A stretch of DNA of 64,000 nucleotides from Fermentimonas sp. Its GTDB lineage: Bacteria; Bacteroidota; Bacteroidia; Bacteroidales; Dysgonomonadaceae. This document shows positions 46,111 through 56,218 of this stretch, in pieces. Numbering within the stretch: position 1 is the stretch's first letter; every line of letters begins with the position of its first letter. The translations under genes were made by a program, and so were the position numbers. The DNA is taken from the NCBI GenBank assembly GCA_015478775.1, contig JADMKP010000012.1, positions 124,001 to 188,000 on the forward strand, written 5' to 3'. The notes below the pieces were generated by a model, which saw only the letters and a program-made list of their open reading frames with translations, was not told the DNA's origin and ran no database searches.

Positions 46111-46335
46111 TTGCAACTAATTGCAACTGTGTTAAATATTAGATTTATTATCATTTATTTGTTGCAATTGTAAAAACTTTTATTACGTTTGTTGCATCTA
46201 TTTTACAACAAATTATAACAAATAAATAATAATTTATCTATTTCATGCTTCAATTAATATATAAAAGAAAGTATTTGTACTGTATAAACGAAAAATTTTT
46301 AACCAAGATAGTATTAATGTTGCATAATGTTGCAA
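46111..46335. promoter_or_regulatory. Array of TTGCA-core repeats in the susC leader
   Basis: The 353-bp gap before susC contains six copies of a TTGCA core: TTGCAAC at 46111 and 46121, GTTGCAA at 46161, GTTGCA at 46191, GTTGCA at 46319 and GTTGCAA at 46329. The first and last pairs are spaced exactly 10 bp, the middle pair 30 bp. TTGCAA is itself palindromic. The array is a candidate binding region for the LacI-type regulator at the end of the locus. No perfect TAnnTTTG box was found between the array and susC. Confidence 0.55.
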
Positions 46336-46424
46336 ACAATAATGGGTACATATGAAAGTAAAAAGTAAAAAACATTGAATTTATTTTGAAAATGCTAAAT
46401 AATAGAAATTTATAAAATTAAATT

Positions 46425-49400
46425 ATGAAAAGAATTATTTTAACAATGTTATTAATAACTAGTGTTTTGCTTGGATATGCGCAAACTAGATTATTAACTG
46501 GAAATGTGGTAGATAGCGATAATATCCCCTTGCCTGGTGTAAGTGTAATTGTAAAGGGAACAACTCACGGTACAGTTACGGATATAGACGGTAAATTTAG
46601 CTTGAATGTTGAAAATCCTAATTTAAATACTTTGGTATTCAGTTCAATTGGCTTGGTTACTGTTGAGCAACTGATAGGCAACACATCTGTATTTGAAATT
46701 GTCTTAATAGATGATCAAAAGATGCTTGATGAACTTGTGGTAGTTGGATATGGCACCATGAAGAAAGCAGTAGTGACTGGTGCTACTGTTCACGTAAGCG
46801 GAGATAATGTAATGAAGCAAAACCGCACCAATGTTATGGCGGCACTGCAAGGACAAATGCCTGGGGTGAATATTTCACAAAACTCTGGTATGCCGGGAGA
46901 AGGGTTTAATGTTGTTATTCGTGGAATGGGAACTATTAACTCTTATAGCCCTTTGTATGTAATAGACGGTATTCCCGGAGGTAATCCCTCTACAATTAAT
47001 CCTTCAGACATACAATCTATAGATGTTTTAAAAGATGCTGCTTCTGCAGCAATTTATGGATCTCGTGCTGCTAATGGGGTAATATTAATTACAACTCGTC
47101 AAGGCTCGGAAGGAAAAACAGTTATTTCATATGATGGTTATATAGGTTTTCAAAATGTAACTAAAAAACCTAACTTAGCTAATGCACAACAATATATTGA
47201 ACTTAATAATGAAGCACGAGTTGGTAGTGGCTTGTCTCCTTACAATTGGGAACAAAGAATTCCTGCACAGTACCAATCAATAACAAATGGTACTTGGAAT
47301 GGTACTAATTGGTTTGAAGAATTGATTAACACCAATGCACCTATTCAAAACCATGCTTTAAATGCTTCAGGAGGAAATAATAATTCAAATTATACGATGG
47401 GGGCAAGTTATTCAAAACAGGAAGGTGTATTAGGCAAGCCTGTTCCATTGAAAGATGAAAGATATACGGTGCGTGTTAATTCATCACATGTAGCTTTCAG
47501 GAAAGGTGATATGGAGGTACTAAAGATTGGAGAAAATCTATCTTTCAGCTACTCAGAAGGTCAGGGTATTGGTATCGGTGATCAATATTCCAACGATATC
47601 CGAAATGTATTAACTGTTACTCCGTTATTGCCAATGTATAACAATAATGGCGATCTGTATCTGGAAGCAGACAAAGTAGCTGATAACTGGACTCATTATG
47701 GTCCTGCGGGAAACCCAATTGCGACAATGGTGTATTCTCGTGGAAATAATATTACAAATAGATTTAATTTACGTTTTAATGCGTTTATAGAACTTCAACC
47801 AATTAAAAACCTGAGATACAGGAGTTTATTCGGATACGATTTTAGATCAAGTGCCGGTCGTAGTTATCAGCCAACAATTAATGTTGCATCTGATATCAGA
47901 CTTGTTGATAACGTGTCACAAAATGCAAATTCACAACAAGGTTGGAATTGGGAGAATACTATAAGTTATTCTACCATAATTGATGATAAGCATAATGTGG
48001 ATTTTCTTTTAGGCACTTCTTTAGAAAAATCGGGTATAGGGCAATCAATGAGTGCAAACAATCGTACCTCTTCATTCCCAGGACTGTGGGATTATGCTTG
48101 GTTGTCTAATACTGCTGCTACAACAGTAAATACCATTGTAAGCGGATCTCCATATGAACAATCGATGTTGCAATCTTTTTTTGGAAGAGCTAATTATAAT
48201 TATGAAGAAAAGTATTTAGCAACTTTAATCATGCGTGCTGATGGATCTTCAACTTTTGCACGTGGTAATAGATGGGGTGTTTTCCCTTCTGTGTCTGCAG
48301 GTTGGATTATTTCAAATGAACCTTTTATGGAATCAGCTTCTTCAATAATACAGCATTTGAAATTAAGAGGCAGCTGGGGACAAAATGGTAATAACCGTGT
48401 TAGTAATTTTCAGTATCTTGGAACTTTTACTCAAAACAAACATTATTATTTTGGTGATACAAAAGTAACCAGGACAACTGGAGCTTATAAAGATGTGGTA
48501 CCTAATCCTGATATTAAATGGGAAACTTCGGAACAGTTAAATATAGGTGTAGATGCTTATTTTCTAAAAAATAGATTAGCAGTTGCATTTGACTGGTATA
48601 ATAAAACAACAAAAGACTGGTTAGTTCGTGCACCTATTTTGGCATCTATTGGAACTGGCGCACCATATATAAATGGAGGGGACATCAAAAACACAGGCGT
48701 TGAGTTAGGAATTAACTGGAACGACCGTGTAAATAGAGATTTTAGCTATGGAGCCAACTTTAATTTTACATATAATAAAAACGAAGTTACCCATATTGCA
48801 AATGAAGAAGGAATTATAAATGGTAGTTCGGGAGTTCTTATGGCTACAACTGATATAATCAACCGTGTTCAAGTGGGTTATCCTATTGGTTATTTCTACG
48901 GTTACGAAACTGCCGGGATATTTCAAACTGCAGAAGAAGTAGCTGCTGCAAGTGCCAAACTTAATGATGCGCAACCGGGAGATGTGATTTTCGTAGATAG
49001 AAATAATGACGGAATAATTGACAATGATGATAAGACAATGATTGGAAACCCTAAACCCGATTTTTTAATGGGTATGAGTTTTAATATTGCTTATAAGAGT
49101 TTCGACTTTTCTGTAAATGCCACAGGTGCTTTCGGTCATCAAGTTATGAAAACTTATCGTCGTTGGGCTGACAGACCAGAAGAGAACTTTACTGTAGATG
49201 CCTATGATAGATGGACTGGTCCGGGGACTTCTAATAGAGTGCCAAGATTAACATTTAATCCTCACCCAAATCGTAATTATATCTCTGATTTGTATGTTGA
49301 AGATGCAGATTATATAAAAATACAGAATATTACATTGGGATATGATTTCGCAAATTTAATGCCCTCTCAGTCATTTTCTCAAATTCGTTTATTCTTGACA

Positions 49401-49544
49401 GCTCAAAATTTCTTTACTATAACCGGATATTCGGGCTTAGATCCGGAAGTAGGTTATGGACAAACTAGCTGGGCTTCGGGTATTGATATTGGTTTTTATC
49501 CAAGCGCCAAGACTCTAATATTAGGCCTCAATGTTAAATTTTAA
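46425..49544 (+). CDS. SusC/RagA-type TonB-dependent outer membrane transporter
   Basis: Outer-membrane glycan importer of 1039 aa. A signal peptide (MKRIILTMLLITSVLLGYAQ) precedes a carboxypeptidase-regulatory-like beta domain (LPGVSVIVKGTTHGTVTDI), the TonB-box region DELVVVGYGTMKKAVVTG, the plug (about 120-230; VIDGIPGGNPSTINPSDIQS, AAIYGSRAANGVILITT) and a 22-strand barrel ending in an aromatic-rich C-terminus (LILGLNVKF). It is paired with SusD 12 bp downstream. As first gene of the PUL it should import oligosaccharides across the outer membrane. Confidence 0.96.
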   Translation: MKRIILTMLLITSVLLGYAQTRLLTGNVVDSDNIPLPGVSVIVKGTTHGTVTDIDGKFSLNVENPNLNTLVFSSIGLVTVEQLIGNTSVFEIVLIDDQKMLDELVVVGYGTMKKAVVTGATVHVSGDNVMKQNRTNVMAALQGQMPGVNISQNSGMPGEGFNVVIRGMGTINSYSPLYVIDGIPGGNPSTINPSDIQSIDVLKDAASAAIYGSRAANGVILITTRQGSEGKTVISYDGYIGFQNVTKKPNLANAQQYIELNNEARVGSGLSPYNWEQRIPAQYQSITNGTWNGTNWFEELINTNAPIQNHALNASGGNNNSNYTMGASYSKQEGVLGKPVPLKDERYTVRVNSSHVAFRKGDMEVLKIGENLSFSYSEGQGIGIGDQYSNDIRNVLTVTPLLPMYNNNGDLYLEADKVADNWTHYGPAGNPIATMVYSRGNNITNRFNLRFNAFIELQPIKNLRYRSLFGYDFRSSAGRSYQPTINVASDIRLVDNVSQNANSQQGWNWENTISYSTIIDDKHNVDFLLGTSLEKSGIGQSMSANNRTSSFPGLWDYAWLSNTAATTVNTIVSGSPYEQSMLQSFFGRANYNYEEKYLATLIMRADGSSTFARGNRWGVFPSVSAGWIISNEPFMESASSIIQHLKLRGSWGQNGNNRVSNFQYLGTFTQNKHYYFGDTKVTRTTGAYKDVVPNPDIKWETSEQLNIGVDAYFLKNRLAVAFDWYNKTTKDWLVRAPILASIGTGAPYINGGDIKNTGVELGINWNDRVNRDFSYGANFNFTYNKNEVTHIANEEGIINGSSGVLMATTDIINRVQVGYPIGYFYGYETAGIFQTAEEVAAASAKLNDAQPGDVIFVDRNNDGIIDNDDKTMIGNPKPDFLMGMSFNIAYKSFDFSVNATGAFGHQVMKTYRRWADRPEENFTVDAYDRWTGPGTSNRVPRLTFNPHPNRNYISDLYVEDADYIKIQNITLGYDFANLMPSQSFSQIRLFLTAQNFFTITGYSGLDPEVGYGQTSWASGIDIGFYPSAKTLILGLNVKF

Positions 49545-49556
49545 TCGTTATAAATT

Positions 49557-51236
49557 ATGAAAAAAATAATATTATTAGTTGCAATTATCAGCTTAGTTTG
49601 GAGTTGCGAGGACTTTTTAGATAATAAAAATTACACCAAACAAGATGACAATAGTTTTCCATTGACAGTAGAGGAAGCAAATCAACTTGTGGTAGGGGTG
49701 TATAATACACTCAATGAAGAGATTAGTACATATGATAATTCACACTTTTTCTTTTATGAATTAGCCTCAGACGAACGGTTTGGTGGAGGTGGAACAGACA
49801 ATTTTAACTGGCAAGCTATTAGTAAATTGTTGAATTATGGACCTGACTTATTTGATGGTTTTTGGACAAATCGTTATCAGGGTATATTTAGAGCAAATGT
49901 TGCATTTGAAAAATTTGATAATATACCATGGGAAAACGATAAGCAAAAAAATACTGCTTATGGTGAGATGCATTTTTTCAGAGGCTATTATTACTTTACT
50001 TTAGTTCAGTTTTTTGAAAATGTGCCATTGGTTTTAACTTCTCTTTCAGGCAATAGCCCTCAGGCACCTGTAGATGATGTTTATGCACAAGCAGCATTTG
50101 ATTTGAAAAATGCCATCGAAATGTTGCCAAGTGAACCATATAGTACTGTAGAAAAGGGGCGTATAACTAAGTGGGCAGCTCAAGCTATCATGGCGCGTAT
50201 GTTTTTGTTTTACACAGGTTTTTATAATAAGACCGACATGCCTGTAGCTGGAGGTGAAAATATAACAAAAGCTCAAGTTGTTTCTTGGTTAGATGATTGT
50301 ATCGCAAATAGTGGTCACGACTTGGTTTCGGATTATCGTAACCTTTGGCCTTATACTAATCAATATACAGTAGAACACTACCATTATACTAAAGGACAAG
50401 GTCTTAAATGGGAGGGTGAAAGTAATAAAGAAGTTGTTTTTGCCACAAAAGCTGCTAATGGGTCGGGTTTTAGAAATGCACTTTGCTTGGCTTTCACAGT
50501 GCGTAGACCTCATGGTGAAAGTCTTTTCCCATTCCCATTTACACGTGGATACGGTGCAGGAACTATCAGTCCTGTTATGGTAGAACAATGGGAACAGTTA
50601 GAACCTACAGATATTCGTCGTTCAGCTTCCATTTGGAGTGCTGATGAATATCCAGGACAATACCAATGGGGTGGCGATAATCAAGCAGAAGAAACAGGTT
50701 TTTGGCAAAAGAAATATATGGGAATAGCATCAAGAACTGCGGATGGACAATATCAACACTCATACAATATACCTATGTTTGGTTTATCTGTTTCATCTGC
50801 GACATCTACAGGTGCATTTACCCAGGATTTGGTCCATATACGTTTTGCTGACGTTTTATTAATGCATTCAGAGTTAACAGAAACTGCAAATGGAATTAAT
50901 AGAGTACGTGCTCGTGCGGGATTAGATCCTGTTGGAGGTTATTCATTAACTGCACTTAAACAAGAACGCCGTTTTGAACTTTGCTTTGAAAATTCTCGAT
51001 TTAATGATATTAGGAGATGGGGTGATGCAGAAGTGCTTTTAGAAGGACAAATAGGTATTCCTGTAAAAACCACTAATTTGGATTCGGAAATAACACATCA
51101 GGTTGGATTTGGTGCCCGTTATCGTGCAACCAGAGGTTTCTGGCCCTTACCACAATCTGAGATCAGACTTTCAAATGACGTTCTTAAACAAAATGATGGC
51201 TGGGGCACATCAGAATCAGAATTCACAGGATTATAA
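49557..51236 (+). CDS. SusD/RagB-type surface glycan-binding lipoprotein
   Basis: Surface lipoprotein of 559 aa that caps the SusC barrel. The lipoprotein signal is MKKIILLVAIISLVWSC with Cys17. Family segments are EMHFFRGYYYFTLVQFFENVPLV (TPR-helical core) and ALKQERRFELCFENSRFNDIRRWG near the C-terminus. It lies 12 bp after susC. The glycan ligand is not identifiable from sequence. A large hairpin follows the gene. Confidence 0.95.
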   Translation: MKKIILLVAIISLVWSCEDFLDNKNYTKQDDNSFPLTVEEANQLVVGVYNTLNEEISTYDNSHFFFYELASDERFGGGGTDNFNWQAISKLLNYGPDLFDGFWTNRYQGIFRANVAFEKFDNIPWENDKQKNTAYGEMHFFRGYYYFTLVQFFENVPLVLTSLSGNSPQAPVDDVYAQAAFDLKNAIEMLPSEPYSTVEKGRITKWAAQAIMARMFLFYTGFYNKTDMPVAGGENITKAQVVSWLDDCIANSGHDLVSDYRNLWPYTNQYTVEHYHYTKGQGLKWEGESNKEVVFATKAANGSGFRNALCLAFTVRRPHGESLFPFPFTRGYGAGTISPVMVEQWEQLEPTDIRRSASIWSADEYPGQYQWGGDNQAEETGFWQKKYMGIASRTADGQYQHSYNIPMFGLSVSSATSTGAFTQDLVHIRFADVLLMHSELTETANGINRVRARAGLDPVGGYSLTALKQERRFELCFENSRFNDIRRWGDAEVLLEGQIGIPVKTTNLDSEITHQVGFGARYRATRGFWPLPQSEIRLSNDVLKQNDGWGTSESEFTGL

Positions 51237-51250
51237 ATTTTATAATGATC

Positions 51251-51298
51251 TTATTCTCTGATAATAAACAGTATTAAACATTTATTGTCAGAGAATAA
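51251..51298 (+). other. Long hairpin between susD and the phosphatase gene
   Basis: TTATTCTCTGA (51251-51261) pairs perfectly with TCAGAGAATAA (51288-51298). After one T-G wobble, AATAAA (51263-51268) pairs with TTTATT (51281-51286), giving an 18-bp stem and a 12-nt loop. No T-run follows on the plus strand, so it fits a transcript stabiliser or partial attenuator that keeps susCD mRNA above the enzyme genes. Confidence 0.7.
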
Positions 51299-51349
51299 CT
51301 CAATTAAAAAAAATAACAGTTATATTTAATAAATTATAAATTCAACAAT

Positions 51350-52489
51350 ATGAGAACAAAAATATTTTCTTCCCTGTTTTTATTTATATTCATTATCAGT
51401 TCAAGCTTTGGTCAACAAAAGACACATGAAGGAGTTGAATCTACTTATAAAAATCAAGATTTCTATGATGTTAATTCATACACACACAAATTCAAATCAA
51501 AAAGACCTAAGAATGTGATTTTGATGATTGGAGATGGTATGGGTGTTGCACAAGTATTTGCCGGAGCAACAGCAAATAAAGGAAAATTGAATTTAAATAA
51601 TTTTAAGCATGTTGGTTTCTCTAGAACTCAATCGGCAAACAGATTCGCTACCGACTCGGGTGCAGGTGGAACTGCTATTGCAACAGGCCACAAAACCAAT
51701 AACTCTTCTATAGGTATTGATACAGAAGGCAAACCAGGAACCTCTATGATTAAGATAGCTCAAAAAAATGGGCTGGCTACAGGTATCGTAGTTACCACTA
51801 GTATGCTTGATGCCACACCTGCTGTTTTTGTAGCAAATGTACCTCAAAGAAGTATGATGCCTGAAATTGCTGCTGAATTTGTTCAGTCTGGTGTTGATGT
51901 TTTTATTGGGGGAGGTATGGAACACTTTATTGATAGAGAAGATAAGCGTAATCTTTTAGATGAGCTGACTCAAAAGGGCTATCAGGTTTATGATGATATC
52001 AATTCTATAAAGAATGTTGAAAAAGGAAAGTTGGCAGGTTTTTTAAAAGAAGGCAGAATAAGTGAAAGAGGAAATCAACTAGAAGTTACTTCTGAGGTAG
52101 CTCTTAATATTCTTGACAACCATAAAAAGGGATTCTTTTTGATGATAGAAGCTTCGGAAATTGATGGTGGTGGACACGATAATGACATGCAATACACCGT
52201 TGAAGAAATGCTTGATTTTGATAAAACAATAGGAAGAGTATTAGAATTTGCTGAAAAAGATGGAGAGACGTTGGTAATTGTAACTGCTGATCATGAAACT
52301 GGAGGATTGACAATTACTAATGGAAATATGCAAACTGGAGAAGTTACCGGTCGTTTCTCAACAAGAGGTCATACAGGTGTAATGGTGCCAATATTTGCAT
52401 ACGGACCAGGTGCAGAGCATTTCACAGGCATTGATGAAAATACATCTTTTTACAATAAAATTATTAATGTAATGCGTTTTAAGAGATAA
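51350..52489 (+). CDS. Alkaline phosphatase
   Basis: Periplasmic phosphomonoesterase of 379 aa with a signal peptide (MRTKIFSSLFLFIFIISSSFG). The active site is visible as NVILMIGDGMGVAQ (metal-binding Asp), FATDSGAGGTAIATGHKTNN (nucleophile Ser in DSGAGGTA) and VTADHETGGLT (metal-binding His). It is short for the family but has all core motifs. It is inside the PUL, so it may remove phosphate from glycan fragments rather than serve phosphate scavenging. Confidence 0.93.
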   Translation: MRTKIFSSLFLFIFIISSSFGQQKTHEGVESTYKNQDFYDVNSYTHKFKSKRPKNVILMIGDGMGVAQVFAGATANKGKLNLNNFKHVGFSRTQSANRFATDSGAGGTAIATGHKTNNSSIGIDTEGKPGTSMIKIAQKNGLATGIVVTTSMLDATPAVFVANVPQRSMMPEIAAEFVQSGVDVFIGGGMEHFIDREDKRNLLDELTQKGYQVYDDINSIKNVEKGKLAGFLKEGRISERGNQLEVTSEVALNILDNHKKGFFLMIEASEIDGGGHDNDMQYTVEEMLDFDKTIGRVLEFAEKDGETLVIVTADHETGGLTITNGNMQTGEVTGRFSTRGHTGVMVPIFAYGPGAEHFTGIDENTSFYNKIINVMRFKR

Positions 52490-52508
52490 ATCTAATCTTT
52501 CATTTAAT

Positions 52509-55500
52509 ATGAGACAACAATATTTATGTAGAGTTTTGGCTATATTTTTAGGAGCATTAATGGCCATAAGTTGTGTGCCGAAAGAGGAGAACTACTCTAT
52601 GCAACTGACGGATTGGAAAATTGCTCCTACCATAACCGCCAAGACACCCGTCTTAAAAGCCATTGCAGTATCAGATGCTGATGAAGTAGTAAAAAATGCG
52701 GAATATTCCACTACAGATTGGATTAAGGCGGTTGCACCCGGAACAGTTTTAGGAAGTTTGGTTGACGAAGGTGTTTATGATTATTTGTTTGAACCAGATA
52801 ACGATGGAAAGATAAATGTTTTTTTTAATGATAATTTATCTAAAATACCTGAGGATGACTTTGATCATCAATGGTGGTATAGTACTGATTTTTCCATTCC
52901 TTCCAGTGAAGCAGGCAAAAGAATAACACTGACCTTTAAAGGTATAAGCTATTCTGGTGAAATCTACGTGAATGGAACAAAAGTTATAAACAAATACATA
53001 AATATTAGAGATGAGGACTTTCTTAAAAATGGTCCTACTCTGCTGGATCATAATGCCAGTGTTACCGATTTTGAAAGCGAAGGAGCTGGTAGTTTAATAG
53101 GTGTTACAGATTTTGAAGAGTATAAGTCGCAATTCATCGGTACAATGCGAACTTATGATATAGATATTTCCGATCTGGTAGAAACAGGCAAAGCTATAAA
53201 CAATATTAAAGTCAAAATAACCAAGCCTGAATATCGCGATGATTTAACATATTATTGGGTGGACTGGAATCCTAAGCCTGCAGACGCAATGATGGGTATT
53301 ACTGGTGGAGTTTTTCTGCAAACTTCAGGAAGCGCCCTATTGGCGAATCCTGCTGTTGTTTCGAAAGTTAGTATTGATCATAAGGAGGCTAATTTGAATT
53401 TGTATGTTGATGCCAGCAACTTTACTACTAAAGATGTAACTGGAAAACTGACGGCAGTCATAAAGGATTCCGATGGTAAAACTGTTGCTACTGTGACAAA
53501 AGAAGATGTGAATATCCCAGCGGATGCATATAACATGGAGATTGAATTAAGGGCAGATGACCATTCTGAATTGAGTCTTGATAATCCACAATTATGGTGG
53601 CCATATCTTTCTGGTGATCAACCTTTATATACTGTTGACTATGAATTTATAATAGATGGTGAAATAAGCGATAAGCTAAATCATCGTTTTGGTATAAGAG
53701 AAATAAGTTCTGAAGTGAATGTAGCATCTTATGCTAATAATTATGCGGATACTATTTCTGCAGGACATTTGTCTAACATGTTGCAAATCTATGTAAACCA
53801 CAGGCCAGTACTTCTAAAAGGTGGTGGATACTGTGCTTCTGACTTGTTTTTGCGTCACAACTTGAATACAAATGAAGCTGTAGTTGAATATGTAAAATAC
53901 ATGGGTATGAATATGATCCGTGACGAAGGTAAATTCTTCGATAATAATTTACTGGATCTAATGGATGAAAATGGTATTCTGCTAATGACAGGATGGTGTT
54001 GTTGTGACCGTTGGCAAAGTCCCGGCTCATTTTCAAAAGCAGAACGTTTTGTTGCTTTCGAATCATTGTATGCGCAGTTACGAAATGCCAGAGAACATCC
54101 ATGTATGTTTCTTTGGTTTAATGGAAGTGATGACCCACCAAGTATAGCTCGTCAAGGTATTAACGGACAGAATGTTGAGCAAAAATATTTTGAAATTGAA
54201 GCAGATCTAAGGTGGCTAGAGATAGGAGTTAATTCTAGTAGTGGTTCTTCTAAGGTTGGAACTCTCACAGGAGTTACCGGAGGTATGCACATGGATGCCA
54301 GCTATGATAGTCAGTCTCCTACATGGTATTATTCTGAGCCCAAAGGTACTTATGGTTTTATATCAGAAGGTGGCGGAGGAGGAAGTATACCTGTACAAGA
54401 AACAATGAGAAGAATATTACCAGAGGCAAATCTATGGCCATATAATTCAGAAGAAAACTATAATGTTTGGAACTATCATACAAGTAGAGGAAGCTTTAAT
54501 AATCTTGGTCAGCATGTAATGTTTATAGATGGCTCATATGGAGCATCTGCCTCTTTTGATGAATTTATTACAAGAGCACAGATATTTCAATATAATATTC
54601 AGAGAGCGCAGTATGAAGCAATTAACTATAATAGATATAAAAACACCACTGGTGTAATAAACTGGATGTTAAATAATGCATGGCCAGTAATGTTCTGGAA
54701 TCAGTTCGATTATTATATGAATCCAAACGGTACAACTTTCGGTGCCAGAAAAGGAAATGAACCGGTTCATATCATGTATAATGTTTTTAATAAAAGTGTA
54801 AACGTGATAAATAATACTTTTTTGTCATACAGCAGAGCGGAAGCTACTATGTCTGTATATGATATAGAAGGTAATCTGATAAATACTCCTCTTAAAAAAA
54901 CTATAGATATAGTAGCTGATGGTGTTTCGGAAGCAGTAGATTATGCAATCTCGGGAGAGAATAAAAGAAGTCCCAGAACTATCGGATTAATAAAAAATGC
55001 TTCGGGAAACTATGAGCCATTCCAGATTAACTACTTTGGAAATATAACTAATGCTCATGGTGTAATTGATCTATGGAACAATGAAGATATACAATCTTCA
55101 CTTGTTAAACCTACATCTGATGTTTACTTTATCCGTTTGCAATTGAATGATGCAGAGGGTAATATTATAAGTTTAAATTCTTACGCCGTACCAATGCGAA
55201 ATGATATTGCTGGAGCCAGTCATGCATGGAATAGGTCGGGTAATTTTCAGGTAGCAGATTTAACTCAACTTAATCAGCTTCCAGATGTGAATTTAGAAAT
55301 ATCTAATACAGCTAGTAAGAAAGTACACAATATGAATGTTATGACTTATAGTGTGAGTAATTCTACTGAAAATATTGCGTATGCAGTTGAATTGAAAGCT
55401 TATACAGATGGTGATCATAAAACACTTGTAAGTCCTGTTTTCTATCAAGATAATTTATTTACATTATTTCCAGGGGAAACTCGTAACATTGATATTTCAT

Positions 55501-56156
55501 ATAATAAATCCGACTTTGATGGAAATGTTTATGTAACTGTAAATTGTTATAACAACATTATTAAAGGAAGTGACTCACGAGCAGCAACTAATATCTATAA
55601 TGATGTTCCATTGGGTGGATCTAATAATATTGCCCGGGGAAAAGTTGTCACTGGAGGAACTAATAATAACAATATCACCACAATAAATACTGTGGCACTG
55701 AATAATGCAGAAAAAGGCAAAACATTTATCGACTCTGATATGTATTCTTACGCTACATTGACTAGTGAGGAAGCATCATTTGTTGTGGATTTGGAAAGCG
55801 TTCAAAGCTTCGATAGGATTATGTTAAGATGGAATAATACCAACAATTTGAGAGGACGTCCCGGTCATATTAAAATTGAAGTTAGTGAAGAAAATAATGT
55901 ATACGCCGAAGTGGCAAATTATGATAATAGTGGAATGGGTTCTATAATGACAAACATTATTTTACCTGTACAGGCAAGGGGGCGTTATGTTAAAATTATT
56001 CCTACTGGACTATTAGGAGTATCTCCTGCTGTAGGAATGACCGAAAGACAAAGTGCAGGTGGGGTTTTCGGGCAAAGTGCAAGCGGTATTGAGCAAGAAG
56101 ATGCTTCAAGTGCCTTTACTCTATCTGCAATAGAAATATATACATTTAAGAAATAG
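52509..56156 (+). CDS. GH2 lipoprotein, exo-beta-D-glucosaminidase-like, with C-terminal discoidin domain
   Basis: Envelope lipoprotein of 1215 aa (lipobox LMAISC, Cys22). The sandwich domain (about 60-270) is followed by an Ig-like domain, a TIM barrel (about 410-760), Ig-like domains and an F5/8 type C (discoidin, CBM32-like) domain at about 1060-1215. In the barrel, LWFNGSDDPPS (Asp541 the likely acid/base) and GFISEGGGGGSIP (Glu620 the likely nucleophile) resemble the GSD and SE sites of GH2 exo-beta-D-glucosaminidases rather than the NE site of beta-galactosidases. GH20 and an N-acetyltransferase-like protein follow. The substrate is inferred, probably a beta-linked glucosamine or a mannose-type residue. 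Confidence 0.85.
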   Translation: MRQQYLCRVLAIFLGALMAISCVPKEENYSMQLTDWKIAPTITAKTPVLKAIAVSDADEVVKNAEYSTTDWIKAVAPGTVLGSLVDEGVYDYLFEPDNDGKINVFFNDNLSKIPEDDFDHQWWYSTDFSIPSSEAGKRITLTFKGISYSGEIYVNGTKVINKYINIRDEDFLKNGPTLLDHNASVTDFESEGAGSLIGVTDFEEYKSQFIGTMRTYDIDISDLVETGKAINNIKVKITKPEYRDDLTYYWVDWNPKPADAMMGITGGVFLQTSGSALLANPAVVSKVSIDHKEANLNLYVDASNFTTKDVTGKLTAVIKDSDGKTVATVTKEDVNIPADAYNMEIELRADDHSELSLDNPQLWWPYLSGDQPLYTVDYEFIIDGEISDKLNHRFGIREISSEVNVASYANNYADTISAGHLSNMLQIYVNHRPVLLKGGGYCASDLFLRHNLNTNEAVVEYVKYMGMNMIRDEGKFFDNNLLDLMDENGILLMTGWCCCDRWQSPGSFSKAERFVAFESLYAQLRNAREHPCMFLWFNGSDDPPSIARQGINGQNVEQKYFEIEADLRWLEIGVNSSSGSSKVGTLTGVTGGMHMDASYDSQSPTWYYSEPKGTYGFISEGGGGGSIPVQETMRRILPEANLWPYNSEENYNVWNYHTSRGSFNNLGQHVMFIDGSYGASASFDEFITRAQIFQYNIQRAQYEAINYNRYKNTTGVINWMLNNAWPVMFWNQFDYYMNPNGTTFGARKGNEPVHIMYNVFNKSVNVINNTFLSYSRAEATMSVYDIEGNLINTPLKKTIDIVADGVSEAVDYAISGENKRSPRTIGLIKNASGNYEPFQINYFGNITNAHGVIDLWNNEDIQSSLVKPTSDVYFIRLQLNDAEGNIISLNSYAVPMRNDIAGASHAWNRSGNFQVADLTQLNQLPDVNLEISNTASKKVHNMNVMTYSVSNSTENIAYAVELKAYTDGDHKTLVSPVFYQDNLFTLFPGETRNIDISYNKSDFDGNVYVTVNCYNNIIKGSDSRAATNIYNDVPLGGSNNIARGKVVTGGTNNNNITTINTVALNNAEKGKTFIDSDMYSYATLTSEEASFVVDLESVQSFDRIMLRWNNTNNLRGRPGHIKIEVSEENNVYAEVANYDNSGMGSIMTNIILPVQARGRYVKIIPTGLLGVSPAVGMTERQSAGGVFGQSASGIEQEDASSAFTLSAIEIYTFKK

Positions 56157-56218
56157 TTGAAAAACTATATAAATTGTTCATGTACGACATAGAATGCTTA
56201 TTTTAAATGAGAATTAAT

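Noticed and set aside
52509-56156. GH2 protein as beta-galactosidase
   Set aside because: The classic Asn-Glu acid/base motif is absent; GSD at 539-541 and SE at 619-620 fit the glucosaminidase-like branch better.
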